64,000 bases of DNA from Morella rubra (lineage: Eukaryota; Streptophyta; Magnoliopsida; Fagales; Myricaceae): the NCBI GenBank assembly GCA_003952965.2, contig CM025852.1, positions 5,223,979 through 5,287,978 on the forward strand, in the 5' to 3' direction. The stretch's first letter is position 1. Each line of letters begins with the position of its first letter. The notes below the pieces were generated by a model. It saw nothing but the letters and a program-made list of their open reading frames with translations. It was not told where the DNA came from and searched no databases. Of the stretch, positions 1 through 15,760 are shown in pieces. A program made the translations under genes and the position numbers.

Positions 1-1015
1 TAAACATCCAAAATCTCAAAAAATTCAATACCACCTCCAACACATTTTCACACAAACTCCAATACATTTTAAAAAAATTATACAAATTACAACAATAAAT
101 GTTGGAAATTAAAAAAAAAAAAATTCAAATTAAAGTTGTCATATGTAAAGCCGTAGAAAAAACTTAGTGGGTTAAGTGATTTCTTTATATTAAGTTTTTC
201 AAAGGTGAAGTAAAATTGATAGGTTTTTTTTTTAAAAAAAAAAAAAAGTGAAATTGAAAAAATAAATAACAAAATAGAAACAAAAACCGGAATTTAAGTC
301 ATAAAATAAATTTCATCTCTTGTGAAATTTTAATTCATTAGCATTTGTTATTATTTTAAAAGATACTTTAATTCATTTCTTATTTGTTTCATTTTAAACG
401 GTATGATTTTTAAAGCATTACATTTTTCTCATTCATTTTGAGGGATAAATGGTATTTAAATGGGTAAAAAAGAATAGTATTTTTGGCCTTACAAAAGAAA
501 TGTTTTTTTTCAAAATATTTGGATGGGGCAAAATGAAATTTAAAGGTGTAAAATTGACCTGCCATTCCCGAATTGCCTCTGTGTGTTTTATGGTTTTAGA
601 TCCAGCATTATTATTTGTCGAAGAAGTCATCCACGTCCTCTCCATTCGCCGAAGCTGTCCTCCACACCCCGTTGGAACCAGCAGACCTTCTCGTCCTCTC
701 CATTCACATAGTTGAAGGCATGTGTTCTTTTCTGTCTTCCTCCTGCTCTATATCCCCTCCCATCTAGCTCATTCTCAAATTTCTTAAAAGGAATGCATTT
801 TTATTTGTCGAAGGAATGCATTTTTATTTTATGCGTACTTCTCAAGCTTACCGATTTCTTAGCTGAAGATTATTCATAGGTGAATTTATTGTTGTAATTA
901 GTTTCGTTGTTCAATTGTTGAGTTAATTTTCACGGGTGAAAAATGGGTCAGTTTGTTTTGTCTTAGCCTCATCCTTTGAAATGTCCGAATCATATACTAT
1001 TGGTAGCTTTGGAAA
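1..1015. other. AT-rich stretch without a recognisable gene
   Basis: The stretch is A/T-rich with several homopolymer runs. The short open frames around 433-715 show no domain and start in low-complexity sequence. I see no gene here. The last few hundred bases could be the 5' flank of the decayed zf-GRF gene that follows. Confidence 0.5.
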
Positions 1016-1019
1016 TGTA

Positions 1020-1720
1020 CAAAGTGCATCCTCGATGGAGGACTTCAGCTGTTTTTGCGACTTGAGAGCAATTTCAACCACTGCCTTTCACGGATGAAAA
1101 TTTTGGTAGAAGATTCTAGGGTTGTGTGAAGTACAAGGTTAGTTATGGTCCCCACATTTTGGGCCTTTTTTTGTGTTGTCGTGAATTGTATAGATTTTTT
1201 AACTAGAGTTATATAAGGTTGACTCTACTTTAACACGTGTTTATTATAACATAGTACATTAATTACAGGATGACGCTCACTGCAATTATTTTTCATGGAG
1301 AGATCTAAAGATGTGTCCATATGGACGAAGGGTGATTCGGCAACTCCGAGCAATGGAGAAGCAGAAGAGTAGTGAAGAAACTCCTTGGGAATCAATTCAA
1401 GGATAGCTCTAACAGCAAACTAAGAACATGGAAGCCATAAGTGCGCAACATCGAGAGGAGATCGATATCATGGCTTAACAACACTGATTAGCCGAGGCAA
1501 TGACTAATGAACAACGAGCCAAAATTGAGGCCATTATTGCGCAACATCTGTGAGATTCAACTGGAGAGAAAGAAGGTCAAGGTCCAAATTATGGGTTATA
1601 ATGGTGCATTGGTTTTCAGCTGGTATATTTTTTTTGGAGTTTTGGTTGCTCAACTATATAGTACTGGACTGTGTAGTCATTTCAAGCACATGTTACCAGC
1701 ATGAGATGTCTCTGTTGGTA
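1020..1720 (+). pseudogene. Decayed GRF-type zinc-finger gene (At4g04775-like family)
   Basis: Two pieces of a zf-GRF domain can be read. The first (about 1035-1134) has the cysteine-containing start and a segment reading ENFGRRF, then a TAG, then GCVKYK. A frame change lies between the two halves of this piece. The second piece begins after a plausible acceptor at 1269 and reads DDAHCNYFSWRDLKMCP, the usual end of the domain, followed by a charged stretch that stops at about 1406. Farther down (about 1560-1665) come a basic helix-like segment and a hydrophobic segment resembling the C-terminal membrane anchor of this family. Members are small plant proteins of unknown function. With at least one frameshift and several stops, I read this as a pseudogene. 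The family assignment rests on motif recall. Confidence 0.6.
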
Positions 1721-4570
1721 CTAGCTCGGTGTTTTTTTGTTGGCTTATTGGCCATTTAGTTCGTGACTGTATAGTCTCTTTGTAGTTATATTGTATTATG
1801 ATAATGATGTGTATTATCATAAGGATGTGTATTCTTGTAAGGATATATACTTTCTTCTTGTTCAATGAATTGCTAGTTGTGCTTATTTCCTTCAGTATTA
1901 CGTGCCACTATTTGCTGGTTGTGCTTATTTCCCATCACCTGCTTATATGTTATATAGACACTATAATTCAACCACAAAATGCAAAGCTATATGGACATTA
2001 TATTTAAACCAGAAAATTGACCATATATTCCGAATCGCCTGCTTATATTTCAGTACAAGTCATTTAAGTAGTGGCTATTCTAAATGAAAAGCATATGCCA
2101 CTTTTCTACAAAACAGTAGCTATCCAACTCTAGAATAACTATATCTGAGCACATATCAAAAAATATATAACACATGGGCAGAAGATAGACAACAAAATGG
2201 TGCTCATATCCAATACAACAAAATGTATCAAAAGCATCTACAAAATGTATCAAAAGTTCCCAACACTAAAGCTGTCATCGGGGTTTCTTCCCTTTATCCT
2301 TTGCCCCAATCTATCTTCAGCTGGAGCCTTTCCTTTCCCCTTCCCTTCTCCTTATCTCACATAGCCTGGAGGGTGGTCTGATACTCTGAATTGCACGCCA
2401 CCAGTACCAGGCGGCCCCTAAGAGCATCTAACTCCTGATCCGAATTCTGGCTCAGCTAGATCAATAACAACAAGTGGTCTGCTGCTACCTTGAGAACCCA
2501 CTCCCCCATGCAATTTGTCAGATCTGTGCATCCGTACACGAACAACAATTCTTGTGCTATCCAACCTTTTAGTCATCGACGGTGGTTGTGTTGAACACGT
2601 CCTCATGGAGCGTGTCTCAACCACTACTATAGTAGGAGGCTCTAACGCATTTGAAGGATCTACATCTGAACACTCTTTATATGATGCTTGAGTTCGAGCC
2701 CCTTTCTTCTTAAATTTCTGAAAACATGAACAATTATGCATTAGATAGGCAACATACATTAGACTATGTTTCAAAATTGAGAATTAATAAGTATGCAAAC
2801 CTATGTGGCGAACTATGACATTTCTCCTTAATTTTAAAAAAAGCCATTAGAAGCCAAAAAAAACAGTAAAAGTGAATCAAATACTGAATTTTGAATTAAA
2901 ATGTTGGAACCATGCACTTCAACGACTTGAGTTTTATTGTCAAGAGGGTGAGGCGTCCATCAATGCTACCCGTATTAAATACAATACTTAATGCCTGGTA
3001 TGATAGTAGGCGTAGCAGAGTGGACTAGAGGTTATTAGTTATATATATACCCCTCATCAACCGGTCGTGTCATTTTCTCGCCTACCTCCCAAATTAAGGG
3101 CGCATTACAAATTCCCTGGCCTCTAAACAATGGCAGAGAGATTGGGCCAACATATATATACTTTCTTTGCTTTGTATATTTCTTTTATTATTATTATTTT
3201 ATTTTATTTTATTTTTACTATGACTACTAAATTGGAAGTTTGCCTATGCTACTTTGGTTTATCCGTTTTATATATGAATTTATGGTAAGAAATGACGTAC
3301 GTGCTTGGTGTTTCAAAATATCGCCGTTAATTTTCTTAGACCAAAAGCTTTCGTCTCTTACCAAGAAAAAAAAAATTTCTTGCTGATATCATGGCCGCCT
3401 AAGCCTTCAAATTGATTAGAAATTTCTCACGGCTGTAACAAAAGTCGATCGTTCATCAGCATGCGGGCATTTTGGGTCAATCAACCTTCTGCATTAAGTT
3501 GCTTCATCAGTTTTTATCTTCGCATGAACTGCTCTATATATATAAGTATTCTGCATTAAATGGCTTGTAGCTGCTAGCCTCATGTGTAGGTTCTATACGT
3601 TTTCTTTAATCGACATGTTGCCCACTTGCCTGCCTGCCAGCTAATTTGTATCTTATAATTCGTTCTATTTGATTGCAAAAAATGCTCTGACAACAGTTAT
3701 CTAGTGAATAGTTGACCTGCAGAATTTTATTATACCACTAATATTAAAAGGCGCAAAGGCATGAACCTGGGCCTTTTGCCACTCGAAATGAAACTCCTCC
3801 ATTGACTTGAGCTTCTCAAACGTCGTGCGGAATCGACCCTTAATTTCTTTATCATTATTTGTCGACAAAAACAATTAAAAATCGCCCTCTCTTTCTATCG
3901 CTTTCCCTCACGGCCGACATTTTCGGAGATAGAAAAATTAAAATAAAAGCCAATCACTTGTTCCTCATATTTTATTTCAATCTAGTTAGCGGATATTATA
4001 TATATATATATATATAAATAACGTGCGAGTGGTTGATCACCCTTGCCATCCCTAATAATATCTCAGACTTATCCCTGCAGAATCCAATGATCCAATGCCA
4101 AATATTATAGTTATTATTATTATAATAACCAAGGGAACAGGAAAAGGAAATGAAAAAAAAATTATGCGATAAAGAAATCACCATAATTATATGCACCCTT
4201 ATTATTTCTGATTTGAAAAGTATTACGTACACTTAGAAAAAAAAAAAAAAAAAGTGTTACGTACGGCAAGGTTGTTCGCATATGTGTTTTATAAATGGCC
4301 TTAAGCCCGATCATATTTTTGAGATGGAAATAGAGACTAAAAGGGCCAAGGCCATGTGGTTCATGCCTGGCCTGTCCTGCTAGTATTTTTTCAGAAGCTA
4401 CTTTTATTCTTTTTCTAAGCACACAAGCTGGTTTAATTCACTCGGTTGCTACATCGTTACCATCTTATTTAATATCAAGTTTCCTCCTTCCACGGAAATA
4501 TTGTCAACCCCTTGATTCTCTACTAATAGATTTTTGGTGGGGCTTCACATATGAAAAAAAAAAAAAAAAC
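1721..4570. other. Intergenic DNA, nothing firm
   Basis: No recognisable gene. A 118-codon minus-strand frame at 2418-2774 has unbiased, domain-free sequence and I do not call it. The region holds a (TA)n run near 3999-4016 and several poly(A) or poly(T) runs. Some of it could be old transposon sequence, but I found no paired ends. Confidence 0.45.
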
Positions 4571-4574
4571 AGAA

Positions 4575-6185
4575 ATTTAATTAGTGCCTAAAGCGTGTGG
4601 AACTCTATTTGTTGGCCAAAAGACATGGAGGGTCTGGGTGGGGTTCAGGAAGCTTTATGAGCTTAACCAAGCACCGGTGGCGAAGATGGGATGGTTGTTC
4701 ACAACTCAGGATGATAAACTGTGGATTAAAATAAGTATTGCAACCCGAATATGCTTAGCATTCTTAATACTCAACTTCCTTGTTCTTGGTTTTGGCATGA
4801 CATTCTAAAAAGCCGATCGACCGTTATTGGAGAAAGGGTTGTGCTATAATGTGGGGATGGATCTCAGATTAATTGTTGGTATGATCCTTGGATTCCAGAG
4901 GTCCTTGATTTTAAGCCTATTCCACGCGATGCTGAAGTGGTATCTAACTCAAGGCTCAAGGTTAAGGATCTAGCTAGTGATGAATCATAATAGTGGGTGG
5001 AATGAGAATTTACTTATGCAGCTATTTGTCAGAGATTCGGCTTTTTAGACTTTATCTAAAAATAAAACTTTTTCTGTGAAGGAGGCTTGCTTAGAAATTA
5101 TCAAGCTCCGGGAACCCCCATCGCCAATATTCTCTACTGGGGAATGGAAGAATTTTTGGAGAATGAAAATCCCAGATAGGCTTAAACATTTTCTGTGGAA
5201 GGTTATTTGGAAGGCCATAACGGTTCGAGCCTTTGTAGCCCGAATCTTGACAGATTCCATCCCAGCATTCTTGAGTTGCATGACCAATTTGTGAATCTGG
5301 GGAGGAGACGGTTGGTCATATTTTTTTACAATGCCTTTTACAATGCGTCTTTGCATGGTCTGTGTGGCGGCAGTCACCATGGCCCCAAGACACGGGAGCA
5401 TTCTCGCAAGTTTCAATTGTTAACTGGTTGAAATTAATGCTTAACCCTGTCCATAATCTACACATCCATCCCTTGGAGGAGCATGCATTCTTATCTGGTT
5501 TTCGAGAAATCAAAAAGCTCATAATCAAGTCCCAGTGGATACTAATAAGCTCCTACAGCAGATACATAGATGTTATCAAGATCATTTGGCGGCATGGAAG
5601 GAGAAATCATTAATGCAAGAGTTGTTTTGCTTGCAAGCTCCACGGGTTGGTTTTGTTAAGATCAATTTTGATGTTGCAATTAGGAACTCCTATGCTCATG
5701 TGATTGCTTGTATATGTTATGACCATTTGGGCAGAGTAATAGGAGCACGGGCTGAACTCATTCCTCAAATGTGTCCTCTTTTGGCAGAAGCTATGGCAAC
5801 TCGGATGGCTGCTGGAGAAGCTGAAACCCAGAATCTTGAACAAGTCATTAGAGGGGGATTCACTAGTTGTTATCAGATGAATCTCTGATACTGCTCATCC
5901 AATGGAGAGCCATATTGACTCAACAATAGTTTTTTTTTTTTTGTGGTTTACTCAACAATAGAAGTCATTCGAGATATGACTGCCTTCTTGGAACTTTGTG
6001 AAAGTTTCCCGCCAGTCAAATTCCACAACACAGAAATTAGCTAAGTGTTCGACTAGGAAGTTTCATAGAAACATTCCGCTGAACTTCTTGCCAAACTCTA
6101 TTTTGTATCATGATGTACTGTTCAAGCCTCTTAAGGCTTTTGTCTTATTAATGAATATCTGATGCATTGCCTAAAAAAAAAAAAA
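4575..6185 (+). mobile_element. 5'-truncated, broken L1-type LINE (end of RT, zf-RVT, RNase H, poly-A)
   Basis: Fragments in more than one frame give, in order, the end of a plant L1 reverse transcriptase region (GFRKLYELNQA, VAKMGW, about 4640-4700), the zinc-binding RVT module (WKNFWRMKIPDRLKHFLWKV, about 5148-5206) and an RNase H-like part (about 5640-5850; VKINFDVAI, then LLAEAMATR). An untranslated tail ends in a poly(A) run at 6172-6185. This order is that of the 3' third of plant L1 elements. The endonuclease and most of the reverse transcriptase are absent, so the copy is 5'-truncated. Its coding parts are split by stops and frame changes, so it cannot be active. The poly(A) end lies about 190 bases before the start codon of the alcohol dehydrogenase gene. 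Confidence 0.85.
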
Positions 6186-6332
6186 GATTGCTATTGTGGT
6201 GGCCAACTTGGGTATACTTCTGAATACAAGTCAAAGTCAAAATCTGTGCTGGGACCAAAAAGGAGCAAATGAAGGAAAACAATTCCTAAGAATCGTCAGA
6301 AAAACCTGGCGGTTGGCTGGAGGAAATAAATA

Positions 6333-6340
6333 CTATATAT
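6333..6340 (+). promoter_or_regulatory. Probable TATA box of the alcohol dehydrogenase-like gene
   Basis: CTATATAT lies 39 bases before the ATG at 6379. It sits between the LINE poly(A) end at 6185 and the gene. If it is used, the 5' leader would be very short. An AATAAATA stretch just upstream is an alternative. Confidence 0.4.
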
Positions 6341-6378
6341 CGAGTTAAGGATCATTCGTTCAACACAAACAGAGGAAA

Positions 6379-9479
<3,101 letters not shown>

Positions 9480-9789
9480 AAGCCTGACATGAAAAAGCAA
9501 TAAATAAGCCCCCTCGGTCAGAGGTCTACTCTCATAAGACTATGTCTTGGCACAAATATTGTAATATTGATATATGGGTGTATTAATTTGCTTATCTATT
9601 TTGTTCCGGACGTGGATATTTTGTTTACCTACTATGTTTGGCTCAACAACAAAGTTTCCGCGTATAATCCAAAGCACCTGAGATCTGGTAAACAATATAC
9701 TCCGAAGATAGAATTTGAGTGAGTTTGACAGCTAGTCACAACATGCATACCACACCTTTCAGACCAATAAACTAATTTAAGTCCGTCTT

Positions 9790-10260
9790 TATAAATGAAA
9801 AAATACACTTGAATTACCATAAATTTTAAGAAAAAAAAAAATACACTTTTCACCTACAAATTACCATAAATTTTAGGTCTTACATCATAAACGACCACTT
9901 ATAAGACTTTATGCCCTTTAACTACCGATCTTCGATACCTTGAGGAAATTGTCACTTTACACCCTCCAACTATCAATATCAGACACTTTGCGCCATCCAT
10001 TCAATAATAATACCCATAAAAATTTAATTGATAGATAAAAATATCTTCAATATACGCAAAAGAAGTTAAGAGCATTATCGTCATTTTATTGAGGGTGTAA
10101 AGTGCCTAAAATCAGTAGTTAGAGCATGTAATATCTCAAAAGTGATAGTTTAATGTTTTAAGTACAAAATTTATAATAGTCTCAAAAGTGATAATTTAAT
10201 GTCTAAAGTGAAAAATTTATAGTAGTTTCACGGTAAAAAATATAATTTTTCCCCTTTATA
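9790..10260. repeat. Inverted-repeat (MITE-like) element of the CACTTTACACCC family
   Basis: The left half contains CACTTTACACCCTCCAACTA (about 9952) and the right half contains GAGGGTGTAAAGTG (about 10091), its approximate reverse complement. The outer flanks also mirror each other (ACCATAAATTTTA on the left against AAAATTTATAATAG and TTTATAGTAG on the right). No coding capacity. Similar sequence occurs near 19.8, 55.0 and 58.8 kb. It looks like a non-autonomous DNA element, but exact ends and target duplication were not resolved. Confidence 0.5.
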
Positions 10261-10857
10261 AATACGGGCAACAGATTAATGGACTTTAAAGGCCACCAAG
10301 TTATGTGACAAATATCTTCAAACAAGCAGCAAAACTAGAAAGAGAGAGAGAGAGAGAGAAGTGCGTGCAGATATCCATACCACCTTGTGTACGATGAACA
10401 TCTAAAGGACTAATGTTATCTGTTTTAGGTGTGAACGTGTTGCACACCAACCCAGCCATATTACTGGCATGCTATTTTTGAAACACCTCATGGAGAGATT
10501 ACAACTTTCCAAAACAAAAGAACCACTTCAATAGCGTCACAAAGACGCTATAAATCGGGGGTCTTCAGGAGTCGGAAACTTGTGTAATGTTTCATCTAAG
10601 GAGAATCCCGTGCCACATTAACGTGCAGTATACATAAAATTTTGCAAAGCCTCCAAGGTTCAGTCCAACTCTATATGTGCTAGAACAAAGAGAACATAAT
10701 CCCTATGATAACAAAAGATCACGCTGCATTGAAGCAGAGGACAAGTATATTAAATAGACCAACCAGAGATGGAAAACATCTTTCCATGGTGTGTGTGTGC
10801 GCTCGCACTTAATTATATAAACTGGAACAGTGAATCAGTCTCGGGTGCCAAAGGAGT

Positions 10858-13800
10858 TTAATGCATGGGAAGACGAGGAGCACGAGGGCGGACAGGCGTC
10901 TTTGACGGGCTTACCCTGAGTATACACAAACATCAAAAATCAATTGTATACACAAAGGAAAATACTGTCCACTTAAAAAGTATAAAAATTCATGGTGGGG
11001 AACGAAAGAGCAAGCAGCAAAACCTTATCGGCAATGAACCCAGAACCACACCACTACAGTTGAGAGCAGCAATTGCACTTTCAGCCTGCACGCAGAAAAG
11101 ACACAATTATGTGTATATTTCCCCACATTGCAGCAATCCATATTAGATCTCAAAGCAAACTTCGACAAGATATCAATCACAGAAACACTGAATGTCATGG
11201 CTTGTGTACAGGATTCTAACCAGTTCATAAATCCTTCCAATCCTAGTCTGTATGAAATTATTGCCTTGATAAAGAAAAACAGCTAACTACATATTGTTTC
11301 TTTGGTCTACAAATCACGAGAAGCATCGTAGAAGGGTGGGAAGGGCTCAAACGAGAACAAATTTGACTTTTCATGTGAGGAGAAGGTCACATTCCGGTCA
11401 CATGGGACAGAAACCGTTCCGACATAACAGCTCCAGCAGGTTGGGAGATGGAATCGTAACAAGAAGCATAGTTTTGAGTGTGAGTTATAACGGGTCAAAG
11501 TTTGTTAGTGTATTTGAGAATTGAGTGATAGTTTAAGGGGAGAAATTGTAATTTGCCCGTTAAACATTTAAAATAGATCAACAGAAAAAGGAAACAAGCT
11601 TTAGGCAAATTGTGGGTAGCATCACTTGTGGTGATACTTATGACCAAAATGGTATTGTAAGGAAAAATGGGTCCCAATTTCTTCATTATAAAGCAAACAT
11701 CTTCTACGAATTATACAGTCAAAGAAACCATGTCCTGAAAATATATCATCGACCATCACAACCATCTTAAGGCACTTAGTCCTCCCAAATGGGGCACCAC
11801 TAAACTCCAGGCAGCAGATCACCTTTGCCTCATAAATATGAGAAACACATTTCATAATCCAGTGTTAGAGAGGTTTGGAAAATATGCAGTGAGGAAAGCC
11901 ATCATAGAAATTAGAGATGTAGATAGGAAAATGCCAATGTTGACAAAAGTGTACTGCTTAGGTATCATGGCATCAAAATGATTAATTATGTGTCACTGGG
12001 GTATTAATGTTTTGTGGAAAAACAAAGTAGGCTGATAAGAAAGGCAGGAATGCAAGATGTTGAACTTATAGTAGCTAACGTGACTTATATCTTGGCAATT
12101 CATTGATGAAGTTCCGCAAATAACTAAGCCTAAAGTTTTGTCGTTTGTGCATCAACAAATTAAAACAAAAAACTTCAATACTGCAAACACCAATACATTT
12201 ACCCTAGACCTAGCTCAATTCTGATTAATAGCACCACTTAAGTTTTTAATCAGTCCACCCAATTTATCATATCTGATTACCTTTTCTAGGTCTGAATTTA
12301 CTTAAAAGGCAACATTTCAAGAAAGGCAACCTGTGGTGGTGTCCGGCTGTGGAAATTTCCACCCCCTAAAATTTTCACCCCAATAAAAGAACTCCCCAAA
12401 ATTCTCTCTCTCCTCATCAAATCAACACTTTTCACTCCAAATAAATATAAAAAATTAATTTCAATCATCTCTCTCCTCACTCTTTCACCAACCCCAATAC
12501 CCTAAAATTTCCAACACCCCAAAATTTCCACAGCCGAACACCACCTGTGTAATTATTTGTCGCCTGACAACCATATAGACAATCACTTTTTGGCAAGAGA
12601 AATACCACTGCAAAATGTACAATGAAAACATTCATGTATTCTCTGGGAAGAAGAAACAACCCGAACCACAACATTATTTCTTTGGACTTGCTCAAAAACA
12701 AGACATTCATATACATGTTCAGAACCTTCAGACCAAAATGTTGCTCCAAAGATATGGAGGGAAGCCAGAAGGGAAATACTTAAACAAATAAATTACCTTC
12801 TCCTCATTTTTCTAACTCTAGGAAAGCAATCTACCCATCCAACAATATGCAAACATACTGTACCATAAGATCTTCTCAACTAAGTCTATCCCCCTTTTTC
12901 TAACTCTAGGAAAGCAATCTACCCATCCCACAATATGCAAATATACTGTAGCATAAGATCTCCTCAGTTTATCCCCATTCTTCTAACTCTAGGAAAGCAA
13001 TCTACAGATCCGACAATATGCTAAAATATTGTAGCATTAGAAATTTAGATCTTCTTAATTACAAGTTAAATGGGTCTACTTAAAGTTATATGATTGTCAA
13101 TAAATCAGCAGGACCCTACATCTTACAGCAGATATTACCTACAGACCAACACATTGGTAGGACGCGCACACACACAAAACACTGAATAGATAATTACCAA
13201 TTTCTGTAACAACTTGAACTTAGCAAATAAGACAGTTGTGCAACCCTTAAATACTGCTGGTTGATAAGCCTTATTCTTGGGAGCTATAAAAAGAAAAAAT
13301 GAATCTTAATCCAGACAATAGAATTCATTCATTCATTCGGAATGACTCAGAGCTTCCTATCCTTAATATATAAACCGCCCCACTAACGAGCAGAAGTATT
13401 AAAGAGTAAACAATGAATCTGACCAGTGGATATACTTATAACTATGTTACTACAATCTCAACATAATCAAGATCAATCCAAAGGGCTCAATGGTGAACGT
13501 GAGTAGCAACCTACCTAAACAAGAGCAATCCTTTTTGCTCATCCACATACTCCACATCTCTTTTTCCTTTTGGGGATAAGCATAATTCACCATGATCTCC
13601 TAATGAGGCCATATCATAACCCTTACTGTCCACCAGAGTGATTTTCTTCAACCATGGATAGGATTTGTCCAAGAGCAAGGATTTAGAACTAAAGCCAAGT
13701 AAAAAATATTTCTTTCCAAAAGCCGTTCATTTGAAAACCCTCCATTTCTTTAGGAACACATCATTTAAGCTACTCAAGCTTTCCAGGATTTAACGATTTA

Positions 13801-15760
13801 AAGGAGCAAAAAAGCATATGGGAAACCAAAAATATAAAGCATGCACTTATAAGAGGTAACAAGAAATTACCATCACAAACTCAACAAAAGCAATACGAGT
13901 GGAATGGTGATAGTCCCCTAGAAGCCTCAGGCGATAAACCTGCAGCAAAAATTTGTCGTCCTCAGTGCATTCCTTGCAATTGATAAGAAAAAACAAGGAA
14001 AAAAAAAAAAAAAAAAAAAAAAGAAATAGAAGTTTCAGAATTACACAGTGAGAACCACAAACCTCACCGCAGACCGATTCAAAAAAGAGTTTGACATCAG
14101 CTTGAGAAACCTATACAGAACAAACCAACCAAATATTTAATAAGGTTTTTACATACTGCACCAGGGACCATATTCAATGATAAACTACTAACAAAAATCA
14201 CCTTCTTGTCAATATTCGTACAGTAGATAGTTCTTGCACACATCTCACGCTCATCTTCAGTCTGAAATTCAAAGAATTAATCACATAAACACATAATCCC
14301 AACTACCGGTTAACAAAAATGCAATTGTCATACTAGCTAGGCTCCTCACCCGAGGCAAAAAAGTTGGGTTGACGGGTGCAATAGCTGTTTTAGATGGCAA
14401 CACCTTAACAGGGTAGAATCCAAGCATTGTCCCCCCTAAATTCAACGCACCCCTTGCACCTTCTGCATAACCAAGCAGAATAATTGATCAACCATTACAC
14501 ACTAGCATGCCAAAAACTCTTTCAATGTATACCGCACTAAATTTACATTACCTTCATCAGTAAATTCAATGAATGCAAAACGAAGCACTGAATTAGGGTC
14601 ACCACATATGCGGCAGTCAACAACCTTCACATAAAAAAGGCACTTGTTCAAGATCAAATTCTCAAACAACACCAGAATCATAAGGAGAAAAAAGTCCACT
14701 ACCTGTCCACAATTGACAAACAGCGCTGCAAGCTGTTCTTCAGTGACCTACGTCCCAAAAACACCAATTGATAAATCTTCTTACCAACAGATATACACTC
14801 GCAGAAAAACATAAACAATAACTACGGATAATAATGGCAACCAAGGAAAATTACTATCTTATACCTGTTGATCAATGTCAGACACATACACAGTCCTCCG
14901 AATAGATTCCTCCCGCTGAGCCAAACTTGTCCTGGTGTTGAGTCTCCGTTTCCCTTGGTTATAATTCTTCCTCTGAGACTAACACCGACCAAGAAACATC
15001 TACACATAAATGCTAAAACCCAGAATCCTAAATCTTTTGACATTTAAACCTGGGAAAACAATACCACCCACTCAACTAAACCCAAGAACAAACTTATCGT
15101 GCTTCTAAAACCAAAAACTGCAAGAAACTATCATTTTACGTTTTTGCCTTCGACTTTCTCGAGCACCGACCAAACGGTCAAAAAGAAAAGGGAAACGATA
15201 TGTACACGTACCCGTCGGCCGGCGTTGCCGTTAAGAAACCCATTGCTGTTGTTTCCGTGCATTGACAAGTTGTTAGCGAGAAACCCACCACCCAAACCCA
15301 CCAGCGATGGAGGCACAAACTCCTCGGCCATAGGGTTTAGCTTCGAGAACAGGTCCTGCAACTCCCTCATGTCGCGATTGAAGCTCTCTCCGCCGACTGC
15401 CATGGCGTCCCCATTCCTGGTCAAATCCCCGCCGTTGGACCGGTGGGCCCCGATCTTCGCATCGAAGCTCTGCTGGGGTTTGTTTCCACCGCCGACGTGC
15501 GCCGGGGGCGTAATGTACAGCGTCTGATCAAGATGGGGCATCAGTATCGGACCGTCGTTGCTGTTTTGGAAGCTCTGGGTGTCGATACGGGCTCGCAAGT
15601 GGCCGTGATTGGTCTGATCGTGACCGTTAGACGACGAAGATGGCGTTGGCGATGGTGCCGCAGCAGCGCCACCTGATTCCTGCGGAGGAGTCTCCAAGCT
15701 TCGGCTTGACGAGCCCACGCCGATCCCCAGCTCAACCCCAGCATTCTCAACAACGGCCAT
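10858..15760 (-). CDS. CID11: CID11-like RNA-binding protein: PAM2 motif plus two RRMs, 10 exons
   Basis: Minus-strand exons 15760-15212, 14972-14865, 14747-14703, 14624-14552, 14459-14350, 14261-14202, 14110-14063, 13939-13871, 11085-11024 and 10915-10858 join in frame to 393 aa. Residues 138-153 are a PAM2 motif (FSKLNPMAEEFVPPSL), which binds the C-terminal MLLE domain of poly(A)-binding protein. A basic segment (YNQGKRRLNTR) follows and may be a nuclear signal. RRM1 starts near 208 (RTVYVSD, then FAFIEF) and RRM2 near 303 (RTIYCTNID, then IAFVEF). The tail VRPRAPRLPMH is typical of Arabidopsis CID8-CID13. The protein likely acts in mRNA regulation with PABP. The N-terminal 130 residues are low-complexity. 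The 2785-base intron before exon 9 holds a MITE and a three-unit tandem repeat. Gene order (next to ADH-like) favours CID11 over its paralogues. Confidence 0.92.
12335..12545. mobile_element. MITE, 211 bp, inside the large CID11 intron
   Basis: The ends are inverted repeats of about 23 bases with one mismatch: GGTGGTGTCCGGCTGTGG on the left, and GGTGGTGTTCGGCTGTGG reading in from the right. A possible 3-base target duplication, TGT, flanks them. There is no ORF. The interior is closely similar, in opposite orientation, to 58328-58537 and more distantly to 18810-18978 and 63070-63236. Confidence 0.8.
12809..13070. repeat. Three-unit tandem repeat (about 85 bp) in the CID11 intron
   Basis: Three successive units begin with TTCTAACTCTAGGAAAGCAA, near 12809, 12897 and 12980. 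Each continues with a copy of AATATGC followed by a TACTGTA-like motif and AAGATCT. The third unit is the most diverged. No function is evident. It is an intronic minisatellite. Confidence 0.8.

Noticed and set aside
433-715. Overlapping plus and minus frames as small genes
   Set aside because: Both run through low-complexity, AT-rich DNA and show no family signature.
2418-2774. 118-codon minus-strand frame as a gene
   Set aside because: The frame has no domain and no recognisable homologue, and I found no convincing splice partners or promoter. A transposon origin is possible but unsupported.
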